From Paraburkholderia podalyriae (GTDB taxonomy: Bacteria; Pseudomonadota; Gammaproteobacteria; Burkholderiales; Burkholderiaceae), in contig NZ_VZQQ01000015.1 of the NCBI RefSeq assembly GCF_014397785.1, positions 1 through 64,000 of the forward strand: 64,000 nt of DNA, given 5' to 3'. Within the stretch, counting starts at the first letter, position 1. The number at the start of each line of letters is the position of its first letter. Below the pieces are notes generated by a model. It did no database searches. It was not told the DNA's origin and saw only the letters and a program-made list of their open reading frames with translations. This document shows positions 16,535 through 25,315 of the stretch, piece after piece. The position numbers and the translations under genes are program-made.

Positions 16535-17946
16535 GAAGAGAGTTCCTGCAGGGGCGGCACCGTCGCGTGAATCGTCGGCAGCGGCACGCGCGCGGCGACG
16601 ACGGTATGGCCAGGCTGCGAGTTCAACGACAGCGTGCCGCCGAGTGCTTCGAGCCGTTCGCGCATGTTGCGCAGACCGACACCTCCGCGTCCGCCGACGA
16701 ATGCGCCGGTTACGTCGAAGCCGCGGCCGTTGTCGGCGATCGTCAGCGTGACCGCGTCGCGCGAAACCTCGAGCGCGAGCGCGGCGCTCGACGCCTGCGC
16801 ATGCCGCACGATGTTCGTCAGCGCTTCCTGGGCGATGCGAAACAGCACGGTGTTGACCACGTCGGGCAAGGTGGCCGCATGCGTGTGCGAAATCTGCGTA
16901 AAGCCGATCGCGATGCCGGACTCGTCGCCGAGTTCGCGCGTCAACTGTTCGAGCGCGGCCGCGACGCCGAGATCGTCGAGCATCGACGGACGCAGCGCAT
17001 GAGAAATCCGCCGGACTTCGCGCAGCGTATCGCCGAGCCGCGTGAGTCCGGTGGACAACGCGGCCTCGGCGGCGGGTACGCGCGCGTCGCCACGTTCGAG
17101 CCGCGCGAGCGCCGATTCGAGCAGCAGCTTCACGGACACCATCATCTGGCTGATGCCGTCGTGCAATTCCCGCGACAGGCGCGCGCGCTCGTTTTCCTGC
17201 GACTCGACGACCTGCTGCGCGAGCCGCTTCAGCTTCGCGTCGGCGCTGCGATATTCGGTCACGTTCAGCACGAGCGCGCATAGCGCAATGACCGCGAGGC
17301 CGGCCACGGCGATTGCGTCGATCCACTTCATCGTGCGATCGATATTGGCCGCGGCCTCGGCGTCGATATGCGCGAGGGCCGCGTCGACGTCGTCGAGATA
17401 GATCCCGGTGCCGAGCATCCAGCCCCAGCGCTCGAGCGGCACCACGTAGCCGAGTTTCGACTCGACCTTGCCGGTCGACGGCCGATGCCACAGATAGCGC
17501 ACGTAGCCGCCGCCGCGAGCGGCCGCGGCGAGCAGTTGCTGGATCGTCGGCGCGCCCTGGCTATCGCGCAACGACCACAGATCGCGGCCGACCAGATCGG
17601 GCTCGCGCGGATGCATCAGCGAGCGGCCGTGCATGTCGTAGACGAAGAAGTAGCCGTCCTCGCCGAAATCCATTTTTTCGAGCACCGCGAGCGCGCGCGT
17701 GCGCAGCAGCGCGTCGTCGCGCGCGTTGTCGCCGCCGGCTTCGTAGAGCGGCGCGATCGCAGTGGTCGCGAGTTCGACGTAGTGCTTGAGCTCGATCTCC
17801 TTGCTCGCCATGTACGCGGCCTGGGTGCTCGCGTGCTGTCGCTCGGCGAGCGCCGTCGCTTCGCGGCGCACGCCGGTCTCGATGCTCGCAATTGCCACCA
17901 GAAAGGGCACGATCGCAAGCAGCACAATCTTCGCTTTGAGCTTCAT
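16531..17946 (-). CDS. Cache-domain sensor histidine kinase
   Basis: A 471-residue kinase. TM1 at about 7-25, then a single Cache-type periplasmic domain (about 35-205, with DGYFFVYDMHGRSLMHPREP and GWMLGTGIYLDDV), TM2 at about 211-229, a HisKA_3 region with ARLSRELHDGISQMM (phosphoacceptor H262) and an ATPase domain with RIAQEALTNIVRHA and GRGGVGLRNMRERL. Single-Cache kinases of this type usually sense small carboxylates. Divergent placement from a monocarboxylate symporter supports an MctS-like role. Its reading frame runs through ATGA into the response regulator. Confidence 0.88.
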   Translation of the reverse strand: MKLKAKIVLLAIVPFLVAIASIETGVRREATALAERQHASTQAAYMASKEIELKHYVELATTAIAPLYEAGGDNARDDALLRTRALAVLEKMDFGEDGYFFVYDMHGRSLMHPREPDLVGRDLWSLRDSQGAPTIQQLLAAAARGGGYVRYLWHRPSTGKVESKLGYVVPLERWGWMLGTGIYLDDVDAALAHIDAEAAANIDRTMKWIDAIAVAGLAVIALCALVLNVTEYRSADAKLKRLAQQVVESQENERARLSRELHDGISQMMVSVKLLLESALARLERGDARVPAAEAALSTGLTRLGDTLREVRRISHALRPSMLDDLGVAAALEQLTRELGDESGIAIGFTQISHTHAATLPDVVNTVLFRIAQEALTNIVRHAQASSAALALEVSRDAVTLTIADNGRGFDVTGAFVGGRGGVGLRNMRERLEALGGTLSLNSQPGHTVVAARVPLPTIHATVPPLQELSS

Positions 17947-17970
17947 CGTTGAAAAAACCCGGTCAACGGG

Positions 17971-18001
17971 CTACGTATTATCACGTAGACGGCTTACGTA
18001 G
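17971..18001. promoter_or_regulatory. Cluster of three ACGTA-type motifs in the kinase/symporter divergent region
   Basis: CTACGTA (17971-17977) and CACGTAG (17982-17988) form an imperfect inverted repeat, and a third copy, TACGTAG (17995-18001), follows. They lie just upstream of the kinase start and about 190 bases before DUF3311. Position suggests a binding site for the adjacent NarL-type regulator; this is inference. Confidence 0.4.
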
Positions 18002-18186
18002 TTGCGCGCTTGTGAGGAAGCGCGCGAAGGCGAATACTACATGCCCGTCGCATCCCGCGCTGCGCGAGGCCTGGCCGGCGCGTGTGCGGCGTTCCCCGAT
18101 TTCCCGCCTGACCTCAGGCAACCGGGCATCCGCGCGCCGGGCCACGAGCCATCGCGCGTGCTGTCGATAATACTCAGGAGACGTTC

Positions 18187-18384
18187 GTGGAGACCTCCCC
18201 CTCGGCCGGCCGTTCATGGCTCTGGCTCATTTTGCTGATCCCTTATGTCGCGCTGCTGTGGCTGCCGTTCTATAACGACACGCATCCGCCGCTCGCGGGC
18301 TTTCCGTTCTTCTACTGGTATCAGTTTCTGTGGGTGCCGTTGACCTCGCTGCTGATTTACATCGTGTATCGAGGTCTCAAATGA
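18187..18384 (+). CDS. DUF3311 small membrane protein
   Basis: A 65-residue protein with two transmembrane segments (WLWLILLIPYVALLWLPFY and FYWYQFLWVPLTSLLIYIVY), typical of DUF3311, which commonly sits directly before Na+/solute symporters and probably acts as a subunit. The GTG start at 18187 is supported by AGGAG at 18176-18180 with 6-nt spacing. The stop codon overlaps the ATG of the symporter (ATGA at 18381-18384). Confidence 0.88.
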   Translation: METSPSAGRSWLWLILLIPYVALLWLPFYNDTHPPLAGFPFFYWYQFLWVPLTSLLIYIVYRGLK

Positions 18385-19862
18385 GCGATCTTAATCCTGT
18401 GAACCCGGTTGCGATGACGGTCTTCATCGCGTTCTTCGTGCTCGTCACGGTGATCGGTTTTTTTGCCGCGCGCTGGAAACGCGGCGACCTGACGCAGTTG
18501 CACGAGTGGGGTCTCGGCGGCCGGCAGTTCGGCACGGTCATTTCGTGGTTCCTCGTCGGCGGCGATTTCTACACCGCCTATACGGTGATCGCGGTGCCCG
18601 CGCTCGTCTATTCGGTGGGCGCGTATGGCTTCTTCGCGTTGCCGTACACGATCATCGTTTATCCGTTCGTGTTCGCGGTGATGCCGAAGCTGTGGAAGGT
18701 CGCGCACGCCAAGAACCACATCACCGCGGCCGACTACGTGCACGGCGAGTACGGCGGCAAGTGGTTCCCGGCGGCCATCGCGCTGACCGGCATCGTCGCG
18801 ACGATGCCGTATATCGCGCTGCAACTCGTCGGCATGCAGGTCGTGATCAAGGGGCTCGGCGTCAGTGGCGAATTGCCGTTGATCGTCGCATTCGTGATCC
18901 TCGCGCTCTATACGTATGCGAGCGGCCTGCGCGCGCCGGCGATGATCGCGTTCGTCAAGGACATCATGATCTATATCGTCGTGATCGCGGCGATATGGCT
19001 GATTCCGGTGAAGCTCGGCGGCTATGGGCACGTGTTCGCCCTGGCCGATGCGCACTTCCAGGCGAAGGGCGGCGCGACCGGCATCCTGCTGAAGCCGAAT
19101 CAGTACACCGCGTTCGCATCGCTCGCGCTGGGCTCGGCGCTCGCCGCGTTCATGTATCCGCATACGATGACGGCGGTGCTGTCGTCGGCGTCGGCAAAGA
19201 CGGTGCGCAAGAACGCGATCTTCCTGCCCGCCTACACGGTGCTGCTCGGCCTGATCGCGTTGCTCGGCTATATGGCGATCGCCGCGGGCGTGAACGTGAA
19301 ATCGGCAAGCGACGTGGTGCCGACCCTGTTCGGCACGCTGTTCCCGTCGTGGTTCGTCGGCTTCGCGGCCGCCGCGATTGCGATCAGCGCGCTCGTGCCG
19401 GCCGCGATCATGTCGATCGGCGCGGCGAATCTGTTCACGCGTAATCTGTGGCGTCCGCTGGTGTCGCCGAACATCTCACCCGCAGCCGAGGCGGCCAATG
19501 CCAAGATCGTCTCGCTGGTCGTCAAGTTCGGTGCGCTGCTGTTCATCGTGTTCCTGCCGACGCAGTACGCGATCGATCTGCAGTTACTCGGCGGCGTGTG
19601 GATTCTGCAGATTTTCCCTGCCATCGTGTTCACGCTGTACACGCGCCGTCTGAACACGCCGGGTCTGTTCCTCGGCTGGCTCGTCGGTATCGTGCTCGGC
19701 ACGGGCCTCGCGATTTCGCAAGGGCTCAAGCCGGTGTATGGGCTGCATTTCGGCCACGAGAACTACCCGCTGTATATCGGCCTGATCGCGCTGGTCGCGA
19801 ATATCGTCGTGAGCTTCGCGGTGTCGTCAGTGTCGCCGCGACGGGCTGCCGTTACGGCCTGA
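18381..19862 (+). CDS. mctP: Sodium:solute symporter, MctP-like monocarboxylate transporter
   Basis: A 493-residue integral membrane protein of the SSS family with about 13 hydrophobic segments. The N-terminus is MSDLNPVNPVAMTVFIAFF; diagnostic stretches are FGTVISWFLVGGDFYTAYTV and the HITAADYVHGEYGGKW loop. Together with DUF3311 and the divergent Cache two-component system this matches the MctP arrangement for lactate, pyruvate, propionate or alanine uptake. ATG 18381 is chosen because it overlaps the DUF3311 stop. The longer frame back to 18330 runs inside DUF3311. Exact substrate is inferred from context. Confidence 0.85.
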   Translation: MSDLNPVNPVAMTVFIAFFVLVTVIGFFAARWKRGDLTQLHEWGLGGRQFGTVISWFLVGGDFYTAYTVIAVPALVYSVGAYGFFALPYTIIVYPFVFAVMPKLWKVAHAKNHITAADYVHGEYGGKWFPAAIALTGIVATMPYIALQLVGMQVVIKGLGVSGELPLIVAFVILALYTYASGLRAPAMIAFVKDIMIYIVVIAAIWLIPVKLGGYGHVFALADAHFQAKGGATGILLKPNQYTAFASLALGSALAAFMYPHTMTAVLSSASAKTVRKNAIFLPAYTVLLGLIALLGYMAIAAGVNVKSASDVVPTLFGTLFPSWFVGFAAAAIAISALVPAAIMSIGAANLFTRNLWRPLVSPNISPAAEAANAKIVSLVVKFGALLFIVFLPTQYAIDLQLLGGVWILQIFPAIVFTLYTRRLNTPGLFLGWLVGIVLGTGLAISQGLKPVYGLHFGHENYPLYIGLIALVANIVVSFAVSSVSPRRAAVTA

Positions 19863-19888
19863 TCGACCTTCGTCCGGCTCGATGAGGA

Positions 19889-19921
19889 ACGCCGCGGGGC
19901 TGTCGGCCCGCGGCGTTTTTT
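19889..19921. terminator. Terminator after the symporter gene, between convergent genes
   Basis: A perfect 10-bp stem (19889-19898 with 19907-19916), 8-nt loop and T-tract 19916-19920. It ends plus-strand transcription 27 bases after the symporter stop and sits 24 bases from the stop of the convergent oxidoreductase gene. Confidence 0.92.
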
Positions 19922-19944
19922 ATTGCGGTCTGGGTCCAGAAGAA

Positions 19945-21177
19945 CTAGAACCGCTCGACCCGAAACGGCCGCGGATCGACCAGCGTTTGCTCGCCGGTCA
20001 TCATTTCGGCGATCAGCCGTCCCGTCACCGGTCCGAGCGTCAAACCATGATGCGCATGGCCGAATGCGAACCACAGTCCCTGATGTTTATGCGCGGGCCC
20101 GATGATCGGCATCATGTCCGGCGTGCACGGACGGCGTCCCATCCACGGTTCGGCGTCCAGACGTTCGCCGAGTGGAAACAGGGTGCGCGCGATCGGCTCG
20201 ACCGCATCGAGCTGTACCGGCGTCCTGGCCGCCTCGGCTCGCGCGATTTCGGCGCCCGTGGTCAAACGGATGCCACGCGCCATCGGCGCGAGCACATAGC
20301 CGTGCTCGACGTCGAGAATCGGATGATTGAGCCGTGCGCTGCGGCGCGGCGCGTAGTGCATGTGATAGCCGCGCTTGACCGCGAGCGGCAGCCGATACCC
20401 GAGCCGCGTGCTCGCGCGATCCGACCACGGTCCGAGCGCGATCACCGCCGACGCGGCCGTGATCGCCCCGTCCCGCGTCTCGACTTGCCAGCCTTCGCGC
20501 AGCGTATCGGCATCGCCGATGAAGAACCGTCCGCCGAGCGCTTCGAAGTACCGCGCGTAGGCGGTGACGAGCGCGTTGGGATCGCTGACCGAATCGGATT
20601 GCGGATAGTGCAGCCCACCTTGCAGGCGCTTGTCGAGATCGGGTTCGAGCTGTTGCAGCCGCGGTGGGTCGAGCGTTTCGAACTCGACACCGTACTCGCG
20701 ATGCCATTGCTCGGCGAGCAGGGTTTCGGCGTCGCGCGCGGCGGCGTGGCGAAACACCTTGATCCAGCCGATCGGCCGCAGCAGCGCGCTAGCACCGGCG
20801 TCCGCGGCAAGCGCGCGATGTTCGCTGACGCAATGCTCGATCAGCGTCGCGTACGATTTCGCGATTTCCGCGTGCTTCGCCGGATGCGAATTGCGCCAGT
20901 AGCGCCACAAAAACGGCGCGACCTGGAGTATCGCGTCGGCGTGATAGCGCACGTCGGGCGACTGGTTGCGAGCGTAGCGCAGCAGGGTGCCGAGCCCGCG
21001 CGGAAACGCGTACGGATAGACGCCTTCGCGCTGGATCAACCCGGCGTTGCCGAACGACGTCTCGTTGCCCGGCTGCTTGCGGTCGATCAGCGCAACGGCG
21101 CGCCCGCGTTTCTGCAGATGGACGGCGACGCACACCCCGACAATGCCGGCGCCGAGCACCACGGTATCGAATTTCAT
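19945..21177 (-). CDS. FAD-dependent D-amino-acid dehydrogenase-like oxidoreductase
   Basis: A 410-residue DAO-family flavoenzyme. The FAD-binding motif is TVVLGAGIVGVCVAVHLQKR at the N-terminus. The later parts show LPLAVKRGYHMHYAP, LTTGAEIARAE, WMGRRPCTPDMMPIIGPA and FAFGHAHHGLTLGPVTGRL, a pattern shared with DadA and related D-amino acid or hydroxyproline dehydrogenases. It probably oxidises a D-amino or imino acid and passes electrons to the respiratory chain. Single gene, divergent from the DUF3348 operon; no racemase adjoins it, so the substrate cannot be fixed. Confidence 0.82.
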   Translation of the reverse strand: MKFDTVVLGAGIVGVCVAVHLQKRGRAVALIDRKQPGNETSFGNAGLIQREGVYPYAFPRGLGTLLRYARNQSPDVRYHADAILQVAPFLWRYWRNSHPAKHAEIAKSYATLIEHCVSEHRALAADAGASALLRPIGWIKVFRHAAARDAETLLAEQWHREYGVEFETLDPPRLQQLEPDLDKRLQGGLHYPQSDSVSDPNALVTAYARYFEALGGRFFIGDADTLREGWQVETRDGAITAASAVIALGPWSDRASTRLGYRLPLAVKRGYHMHYAPRRSARLNHPILDVEHGYVLAPMARGIRLTTGAEIARAEAARTPVQLDAVEPIARTLFPLGERLDAEPWMGRRPCTPDMMPIIGPAHKHQGLWFAFGHAHHGLTLGPVTGRLIAEMMTGEQTLVDPRPFRVERF

Positions 21178-21430
21178 GCTGCCTGCCCGCCTTGCGTGTG
21201 TTCTATGCGGTGTCGACGCCGCGCCGTTTTCCAGTGGGCGGCGAGGCGCCCGTTTTCATCATATACAGGGATTGGCCCGCTTCGCTATTGGCAAAAAACC
21301 ACGCTCGGGAAAACGCGCGAATGCCAGCTTCGATCCGGCGAAACCCTGTCTTTCGACGCTCGATCGAGCGGGGGACTTCGGACTCGCTGGCGTCAGCGTG
21401 TAAACTGCTGACTTTTTTGCGTCCGGTGGT

Positions 21431-22297
21431 ATGTTGCAAGCCCCTCAACGCAGCGCCCTCAGCGGGCCCGCGCTCGTTCGCTTACTGGCCCGTCTCGCCG
21501 AGGCCGACGTCGCCGAATCGCAGCAATCGCTGGCGGATCGGCTGAGCCAGTGGCTCGGTTGGACCGACGCGATCGCGTTGTCGTCGGCGCTGGACGGCAA
21601 GCCGCCGGTCGTCGCCGGTGGCGCGCGCGCGTTCGGCCGCACGGAAGAGGACGAGTGCACGCGCGTGCGCCGCTCGCTGGTGAGCGCCATCGCCAGCGAT
21701 GGCCTGCTCGCCGGCTCCCGCCGACGTGGACTGGCGCCGTCGTCCGCCCGCATGTCCGCTCCGCGCGCGGCCGTGGACACGCAGGCCGACTACGCGGTAT
21801 TTCGGCACCGCTATCTCACGCTTCAGCAGTCGATGGAAACGGCGATCGGCGCGTTGCGCGGCCGCCTGCGCGCATTGCTGGCGACGCAAGCGCCGGCGCT
21901 CGCGCGGCTCGCGGTCGTCGATGCGGTGATGGAGCGTGCGCTAGGCGAGCGCGAGCGGACTTTGCTCGGCGCGGTGCCCGGGTTGCTCGGCGGGCATTTC
22001 GAGCGCTTGCGAGAGGGTGACCAACGGCGGGTGGCGGACGCGCAGGCTGAAGTTGCCGCCGACGCCGGTGCCACGCGGCAGCAGTCGGCCGAAGTCGAAG
22101 CCGGCGCTCGCGCCATTCAACCACCGCCAGCCTCGGCTCACGCCAACGCCGCCGCGCCCGCCGGCCATGCCGCGCCGCTCGCGTCCGACGCGTGGCTCGA
22201 CACCTTCCGCAAGGACATGCAGAGCGTTCTGCTGGCCGAGCTGGAGGTTCGTTTTCAACCGGTCGAAGGGCTGCTCGCGGCTCTTCGCGCCTGCTAA
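21431..22297 (+). CDS. DUF3348 family protein
   Basis: First gene of a four-gene operon; 288 residues, no signal peptide or membrane span. The N-terminal region (ALSGPALVRLLARLAEADVA, LADRLSQWLGWTDAIALSSA) fits DUF3348, a family known mainly from Burkholderiales. The middle is helical and Arg-rich (HRYLTLQQSMETAIGALRGR), then a Pro/Ala-rich linker and a helical end. Function is unknown. It ends 10 bases before the DUF802/MotA-like gene. A cytoplasmic partner of that membrane complex is the most economical guess. Confidence 0.8.
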   Translation: MLQAPQRSALSGPALVRLLARLAEADVAESQQSLADRLSQWLGWTDAIALSSALDGKPPVVAGGARAFGRTEEDECTRVRRSLVSAIASDGLLAGSRRRGLAPSSARMSAPRAAVDTQADYAVFRHRYLTLQQSMETAIGALRGRLRALLATQAPALARLAVVDAVMERALGERERTLLGAVPGLLGGHFERLREGDQRRVADAQAEVAADAGATRQQSAEVEAGARAIQPPPASAHANAAAPAGHAAPLASDAWLDTFRKDMQSVLLAELEVRFQPVEGLLAALRAC

Positions 22298-22307
22298 CTG
22301 GGACCCC

Positions 22308-24665
22308 ATGTCCAGATATCGTATCGATCTCGTCGTATTTCTCGCGGGGCTCGCCGCGGCGTGCTGGATCGCCGTCGGTTACGCCGTGTCCAACCCGCTC
22401 GCGTTCGCCGTCACGCTGCTGATCGGCGTCTTCTACGTGCTGGGCGCGCTCGAATTGCGCCGCTATAGCCAGGCGAGCGCCACGCTGACAGGCGCGCTCG
22501 CCGCGCTGTCCGGACCGCCGCCAAGCCTCGCCGCGTTTCTCGAACCCGTGCATCCGAGCCTGCGCAATAGCGTGCGGCTGCGCGTCGAAGGCGAGCGCGT
22601 CGCGTTGCCAGGCCCCGCGCTGGCGCCGTATCTGGTCGGCCTGCTGGTGCTGCTCGGCATGCTCGGCACGCTGCTCGGCATGGTGATGACGCTGCGCGGC
22701 ACCGGCCTTGCGTTGGAAAGCGCGAGCGATCTGCAAGCGATCCGCGCGTCGCTGGCCGCGCCGGTCAAGGGGCTGGGATTCGCATTCGGTACGTCGATCG
22801 CGGGTGTCGCGACGTCGGCGATGCTCGGGTTGCTGTCCGCGCTGTGCCGCCGCGAGCGACTCGAAGCGGCGCAACAGCTCGACGTGAAGATCGCGACGAC
22901 GTTGCGCGTCTATTCGCAGAGCCATCAGCGCGAGGAAAGCCTCCGGCTGCTGCAGCGGCAGGCCGAAGCGACGCCGCTGCTGGTCGAACGTCTGCAGACG
23001 ATGATGAGCGCGCTCGAACAGCAGAGCGCCGTGTCGAACCAGCGGCAGATCGCGAGCCTCGACGCGTTTTACGGCCGCACCGAAGCCGCTTATCTGCGCC
23101 TGGCCGGTGTAATCGAGCAGTCGCTGAAGGACAGCGTGGCCGGCAGCGCGCAGGCCGCGGGCAACGCTCTACAGCCGGTCGTCGAAGCAACGATGGCCGG
23201 CCTCTCGCGCGAAGCCGCCGCGTTGCACGACGCGGTGACGCAAGCCGTGCAGCGCCAGCTCGACGGCATGTCGAGCGGCTTCGCGGCGACCAGTGCGAAC
23301 GTCGCCGAGATTTGCAGCCACGCGCTCGCCGGACATCGGCACGCGAGCGACGAGTTGGCCGCGCAGCAGCGCGCTTCGGTCGAACGCGTCGCCGAAGCGT
23401 TCGAACAGCGCTCGGCCGCGTTGCTCGACGCCGTGTCCGCGCGGCTCCAGGCGACCGCGAGCGGCATGTCGCAGGCCTGGGGCGACGCGTTGGCACAGCA
23501 GCAAAGCGCGGGCGACAAGCTCGCCGCCAACAACGAACAGGCGTTGGCGCGCGCCGCCGCGACGTTAGAGCAGCATGCCGCGGCGTTGCTGAGCGCGGTC
23601 GGTAGCTCGCATGCGAACTTGCAGACGGAACTGACCGCGCGCGATGAGCAGCGTTTGGCCGCATGGGCCGAGGCGCTCGACGCGATAGGCGCGAAGCTGA
23701 GCGAACAATGGCAGCAGACGGGTGCGCGAGCCGCCGGCCATCAGCAGCAAATCTGCGACGCGCTGGCGCAAACCGCACGCGATATTTCTGAGCAGACGCA
23801 CACGCATGCCAGCGCGACGATCGCCGAAATCGATCGACTGGTGCATGCAGCGGCTGAAGCACCGAAGGCGGCGGCAAATCTGCAAGCCGAACTCGCCGCG
23901 CGCGACGAACAGCGCTTCGCCGCGTGGACCGACGCGCTCGGTGCGATGACCGCGAAGCTCAGCGAACAATGGCAGCAAACAGGCTCGCAAACCGCGACCC
24001 GACAGCAGCAAATCTGCGACGCGCTGGCGCAAACCGCGTGCGATATCTCCGCGCAGACGCAAACGCATGCCAGTGCGACGATCGCCGAGATCGAGCGCCT
24101 CGTGCTGGCGGCGTCGGAAGCGCCGAAGGCCGCTGCCGAAGTCGTCGCGGAGCTGCGCCAAAAGCTCTCCGATAGCATGGTCCGCGACACCGCGATGCTG
24201 GAGGAGCGCAGCCGTCTGCTCTCCACGCTGGAGACGCTGCTCGACGCGGTCAATCATGCGTCGACCGAACAGCGCACGGCTGTCGATGCGCTGGTCTGGA
24301 CGTCGGCGGATCTGCTCGAACGCGTCGGCAATCGCTTCACCGAGCACCTCGAGCATGAGACCGGCAAGCTCGGCACGGTCGCCGCGCAGGTCACCGGCAG
24401 CGCGGTCGAGATCGCGAGCCTCGGCGAAGCGTTCGGCGCGGCCGTTGGCATGTTCGGCGAAGCGAACGACAAGCTCGTCGCGCATCTCGAACGCATCGAA
24501 GCGGCGCTCGATAAATCGCTTGCGCGCAGCGACGAACAGCTCGCCTACTACGTCGCGCAGGCGCGTGACGTGGTTGACCTCAGCGTGATGTCGCAGAAGC
24601 AGATCGTCGAAAATCTGCAGTTGCTGGCCGCGCAGCGCGCGACCGCCGGAGCCGACGCGGTATGA
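22308..24665 (+). CDS. DUF802 protein: MotA/ExbB-like channel with a very long helical tail
   Basis: A 785-residue membrane protein. There are four likely membrane spans: about 6-24, 30-48, 108-130 and 152-179. The last two carry the MotA/TolQ/ExbB hallmarks: GLLVLLGMLGTLLGMVMTL, then LAAPVKGLGFAFGTSIAGVA. Residues ~180-785 form an Ala/Gln/Glu-rich, predicted coiled-coil region containing two nearly identical 87-residue units (the DUF802-type repeat). The start ATG at 22308 gives a sensible N-terminal span; the longer frame overlaps DUF3348. The stop overlaps the next ATG (24662-24665), coupling it to the MotB-like partner. This layout resembles MotA and especially ZorA, which also has a long cytoplasmic tail. 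Role unknown. Confidence 0.82.
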   Translation: MSRYRIDLVVFLAGLAAACWIAVGYAVSNPLAFAVTLLIGVFYVLGALELRRYSQASATLTGALAALSGPPPSLAAFLEPVHPSLRNSVRLRVEGERVALPGPALAPYLVGLLVLLGMLGTLLGMVMTLRGTGLALESASDLQAIRASLAAPVKGLGFAFGTSIAGVATSAMLGLLSALCRRERLEAAQQLDVKIATTLRVYSQSHQREESLRLLQRQAEATPLLVERLQTMMSALEQQSAVSNQRQIASLDAFYGRTEAAYLRLAGVIEQSLKDSVAGSAQAAGNALQPVVEATMAGLSREAAALHDAVTQAVQRQLDGMSSGFAATSANVAEICSHALAGHRHASDELAAQQRASVERVAEAFEQRSAALLDAVSARLQATASGMSQAWGDALAQQQSAGDKLAANNEQALARAAATLEQHAAALLSAVGSSHANLQTELTARDEQRLAAWAEALDAIGAKLSEQWQQTGARAAGHQQQICDALAQTARDISEQTHTHASATIAEIDRLVHAAAEAPKAAANLQAELAARDEQRFAAWTDALGAMTAKLSEQWQQTGSQTATRQQQICDALAQTACDISAQTQTHASATIAEIERLVLAASEAPKAAAEVVAELRQKLSDSMVRDTAMLEERSRLLSTLETLLDAVNHASTEQRTAVDALVWTSADLLERVGNRFTEHLEHETGKLGTVAAQVTGSAVEIASLGEAFGAAVGMFGEANDKLVAHLERIEAALDKSLARSDEQLAYYVAQARDVVDLSVMSQKQIVENLQLLAAQRATAGADAV
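23616..24137 (+). repeat. Two tandem 261-bp coding repeats in the DUF802 gene
   Basis: Units 23616-23876 and 23877-24137 encode 87 residues each and align without gaps (both contain KLSEQWQQTG, QQQICDALAQTA and HASATIAEI). The few differences are scattered, so duplication is recent or homogenised. Confidence 0.85.
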
Positions 24666-25315
24666 GCGAGGACATCGACGGCGGTGTGGAAACGGCTGCG
24701 CCGATCTGGGCCGCGTTCGGCGATCTGATGTCGGTGCTGCTCGGCGCTTTCGTGCTGATTCTGGTGAGCGTGATCGGCGTGCAGCTCGAACTGTCGAGCA
24801 AGCTCGAACAGGAGGTCAAGCAGCGCCAGGCCGAAACGCAGCGCCGCAAGACGCTCGAACAGGCGCTCGCAGGACCGCTCGCGGCGGGGCGCGTGACGCT
24901 CGTCAATGGCCGCATCGGCATTAGCGGCAATGTGCTGTTCGCGCTGAATTCCGCGCAGCTGCAGCCCGACGGCCGCGCGCTGCTGAAGAGTCTCGCCGGG
25001 CCGCTGTCCGCGTATCTGCGCGCGAGCGACCAGATCCTGATGGTCAGCGGCTTCACCGACGATCAACGCCTGCGCGAAGGCAACCGACGCTTCGCCGATA
25101 ACTGGGAGCTGTCGGCGCAACGCGCATTGACGGTCACGCGCACGCTGATCGACGAGGGCGTGCCAGCGTCGTCGGTGTTCGCGGCGGCGTTCGGCTCCGG
25201 GCAGCCGGTCAGTTCGAATGCCGACGAACCGGGTCGCGCGAAAAACCGCCGCGTCGAAATCGCGCCGGTGCCGCGGCCGTCGAGCGCGGCGGTAGCGGAG
25301 AAGTCCGGTGCCTGA
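24662..25315 (+). CDS. MotB/ZorB-like OmpA-domain protein
   Basis: A 217-residue inner-membrane protein. A single span near the N-terminus reads AAPIWAAFGDLMSVLLGAFV; its Asp (D21) is placed like the ion-carrying Asp of MotB (F-x-D-L-M). A short coiled coil (about 45-70) follows, then an OmpA-type peptidoglycan-binding domain (about 88-205) with NWELSAQRALTVTRTL and GRAKNRRVEI, the residues that contact diaminopimelate. It should anchor the DUF802 channel to the cell wall. Its start overlaps the DUF802 stop, and its end overlaps the DUF2894 start by 8 bases. Confidence 0.88.
   Translation: MSEDIDGGVETAAPIWAAFGDLMSVLLGAFVLILVSVIGVQLELSSKLEQEVKQRQAETQRRKTLEQALAGPLAAGRVTLVNGRIGISGNVLFALNSAQLQPDGRALLKSLAGPLSAYLRASDQILMVSGFTDDQRLREGNRRFADNWELSAQRALTVTRTLIDEGVPASSVFAAAFGSGQPVSSNADEPGRAKNRRVEIAPVPRPSSAAVAEKSGA

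Noticed and set aside
22765..23877. 370-codon Arg/Ser-rich minus-strand ORF
   Set aside because: Shadow of the DUF802 gene with no ribosome site or recognisable content.
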